A DNA stretch of 7,157 nt from assembly GCA_946614075.1 (NCBI GenBank), contig CAMOGO010000057.1, positions 1-7,157 on the forward strand, given 5' to 3'. Source of the stretch: an uncultured Lachnospiraceae bacterium (GTDB lineage Bacteria > Bacillota_A > Clostridia > Lachnospirales > Lachnospiraceae). This document shows, piece after piece, positions 5,918 through 7,157 of this stretch. A program made the translations under genes and the position numbers. Numbering within the stretch: position 1 is the first letter of the stretch; every line of letters begins with the position of its first letter. The notes below the pieces were generated by a model, which worked only from the letters and a program-made list of their open reading frames with translations, was not told the origin of the DNA and ran no database searches.

Positions 5918-7157
5918 TTTCGAATCCCCTGAAGGACGCGGTTAAGCTGCTTGATGCTCTGCTCATCCGCTCCGCTTTGCTTTAACAGACTGATCATCGT
6001 CATGCGCCCCATCATCCGCTGAAGCGCCGGATTGTCCTTGACCGCGTCAGCCACATCGCCGCGCTCGGAGGCGCCCTTTGCCATCATGGCGTCCACGATG
6101 GCGCCTGCCTGCGGATGAGACCGGATCTCGCCCAGCGTATCATTGATGGAAAAGCACTCCGGATCGATGTCGCCGGCGTCAAACCAGTTCGTCACAGAGG
6201 CGGCAGCCTTGTTGAAAATATAGCTTTCATCCGGCTCCTGGACGCGGTGGACACACATGGTATCGCTCACCTCTCCTGCCTCGGCGCGCACCATATGCTC
6301 GCCCATGAGCGGGATGGTAAAGTGGAAAACCGTCTTTCCGCTCTGCGTGCCGACCAGAGTATGGTCCACATAGAGCCTGACCTCGGGCTGGTTGGAGTAC
6401 ACCTTGATCTCGGTTTTCTCCTCGGCCCGGTTGATATACCGCTTGCCGCACAGGTGCACCATGGGCTCCTTTTTGTTCCAGGCAGCTTTGTAAAGATAGA
6501 AAGCATCCTTGCGCTGCTGACGGTCGAAGGTGACGAGGCCTTTCTGGTTCTCGCCGTGCTTGCCGCCCTCGTCCCTGCCATCGGCCGCGAAGTCAAAGAG
6601 GTTCCACACATGGGTGGCCCAGAGATACGGCCTCTCCTCGATCATCCGGAGCATGTGCTCATGGTACAGAGCCTGGTACTCCTCCGTGTAGTCGCCCTTT
6701 TCCGGATGGGTGCTGTGGAAGGCCGGGTTGGCATCGGCACCGTACTCGGAGAAGCCGATCACGCGGTCCGGATATTTCGCATGATACTCGTCGAAAAATT
6801 CATCGGTCTGCTCCAGCTCGCCCAGGTACCAGCCGAAGTACAGGTTGTAGCTGTTGATATCGGGGATCTCGAGGATCTCATTGTCGATCTCAAGCATGAA
6901 CACATTCGCCATAGTCGTGAGCCTGGTCGGGTCCATCCGATGGCAAAGGTCGTTTAAGAGTCTGTGATTCTCCAGCAGATCCTCGTTCACGGCGCTCGCC
7001 GCGGTGATCTCGTTGGAAAGGCCCCAGACAGCGATGCTGGGATGATTATAGCACTGCGTGATCAGCTCGCGCATCTGGTCGAGCGTATTCTGGCGGCCGT
7101 TTGTCATGTGCATGGTGATGTAGGGGATCTCCGCCCAGACCACGATGCCGTTCTCGT
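5914..7157 (-). CDS. GH2 glycosidase (beta-galactosidase-like), 5' end cut off by the window
   Basis: Only the C-terminal 413 codons are visible. The frame runs open through the window edge as ENGIVVWAEIPY, so the GTG at 7143 is an internal Val and not a start. The catalytic TIM barrel has the acid/base Glu of the GLSNE motif (codon 7009-7011) and the nucleophile Glu of GFSEYGAD (codon 6745-6747). HVWNLFDFAADGRDEGG and KGLVTFDRQQRKDAFYLYKAAW are typical GH2 barrel-end sequences. An Ig-like beta domain follows (about 6230-6430), then a helical C-terminal module of about 80 residues. GH2 enzymes retain configuration and cut beta-galactosides, beta-glucuronides or beta-mannosides; the motifs favour the beta-galactosidase side. 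The N-terminus is unseen, so location is unknown. It is the first visible gene and is coupled to the isomerase-like gene by a 4-nt overlap. Confidence 0.94.
   Translation of the reverse strand, partial: ENGIVVWAEIPYITMHMTNGRQNTLDQMRELITQCYNHPSIAVWGLSNEITAASAVNEDLLENHRLLNDLCHRMDPTRLTTMANVFMLEIDNEILEIPDINSYNLYFGWYLGELEQTDEFFDEYHAKYPDRVIGFSEYGADANPAFHSTHPEKGDYTEEYQALYHEHMLRMIEERPYLWATHVWNLFDFAADGRDEGGKHGENQKGLVTFDRQQRKDAFYLYKAAWNKKEPMVHLCGKRYINRAEEKTEIKVYSNQPEVRLYVDHTLVGTQSGKTVFHFTIPLMGEHMVRAEAGEVSDTMCVHRVQEPDESYIFNKAAASVTNWFDAGDIDPECFSINDTLGEIRSHPQAGAIVDAMMAKGASERGDVADAVKDNPALQRMMGRMTMISLLKQSGADEQSIKQLNRVLQGIRK
5926..5930 (-). promoter_or_regulatory. Ribosome binding site of the isomerase-like gene
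   Basis: AGGGG on the minus strand sits eight bases before ATG at 5917, inside the end of the GH2 gene. Together with the ATGA overlap it points to translation coupled to GH2. Confidence 0.6.

Noticed and set aside
6115..6957. A 280-codon open frame on the plus strand
   Set aside because: It is antisense to the GH2 barrel and its translation shows no recognisable motifs.
7141..7143. GTG at 7143 as the GH2 start
   Set aside because: The frame stays open upstream with family-like residues (ENGI before VVWAEIPY), and a start here would remove half of the catalytic barrel. The gene is simply cut by the window edge.

Overview
The window carries five genes, all on the minus strand and read from high to low coordinates, packed as one catabolic operon for carbohydrates. 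In transcription order they are: a GH2 beta-galactosidase-type glycosidase (5' end outside the window), a TIM-barrel sugar isomerase/epimerase-like protein, a GH78 alpha-L-rhamnosidase, a GH43 glycosidase with a C-terminal discoidin-like domain, and a GH1 beta-glucosidase-type enzyme (3' end outside the window). The junctions are a 4-nt ATGA overlap, a 1-nt gap, a 17-nt overlap and a 101-nt gap. The first four genes therefore look translationally coupled. The last may be partly uncoupled by a 12-bp hairpin and a possible weak promoter in the only real intergenic gap.

The style suggests a Firmicutes gut anaerobe, probably Lachnospiraceae or a related Clostridia group. The clues are strong GGAGG-type ribosome binding sites, moderately GC-rich genes with an AT-rich spacer, and GH1/GH2/GH78 variants that read like those of Lachnospiraceae. 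This assignment is recognition-based and was not tested by a search. None of the three complete glycosidases, nor the visible N-terminus of GH1, shows a signal peptide. The natural reading is that imported oligosaccharides or plant glycosides are dismantled in the cytoplasm. Alpha-rhamnosyl removal (GH78), an exo-acting arabinosyl/xylosyl-type activity (GH43) and beta-galactosyl/beta-glucosyl removal (GH2, GH1) would suit pectic side chains or decorated plant glycosides (flavonoid or saponin glycosides). The transporter and regulator are not in view.

The less ordinary content lies inside the genes. GH1 carries a run of about 14 Ala-x-x tripeptides (9-nt period) soon after its acid/base motif. 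GH78 carries a Gly/Ser/Ala/Gln-rich segment of about 38 residues in its N-terminal domain, including an exact 17-nt direct repeat. GH78 also contains a cluster of five GGGGGTC/GACCCCC heptamers in 48 bp, centred on a 19-nt perfect palindrome, that is translated in frame. Three simple-sequence or palindromic tracts in two neighbouring metabolic genes is unusual and is the best lead in the window. I see no clearly new multi-gene system. The TIM-barrel protein among the glycosidases is a reasonable candidate for non-hydrolytic sugar chemistry, but the evidence is only fold and context.
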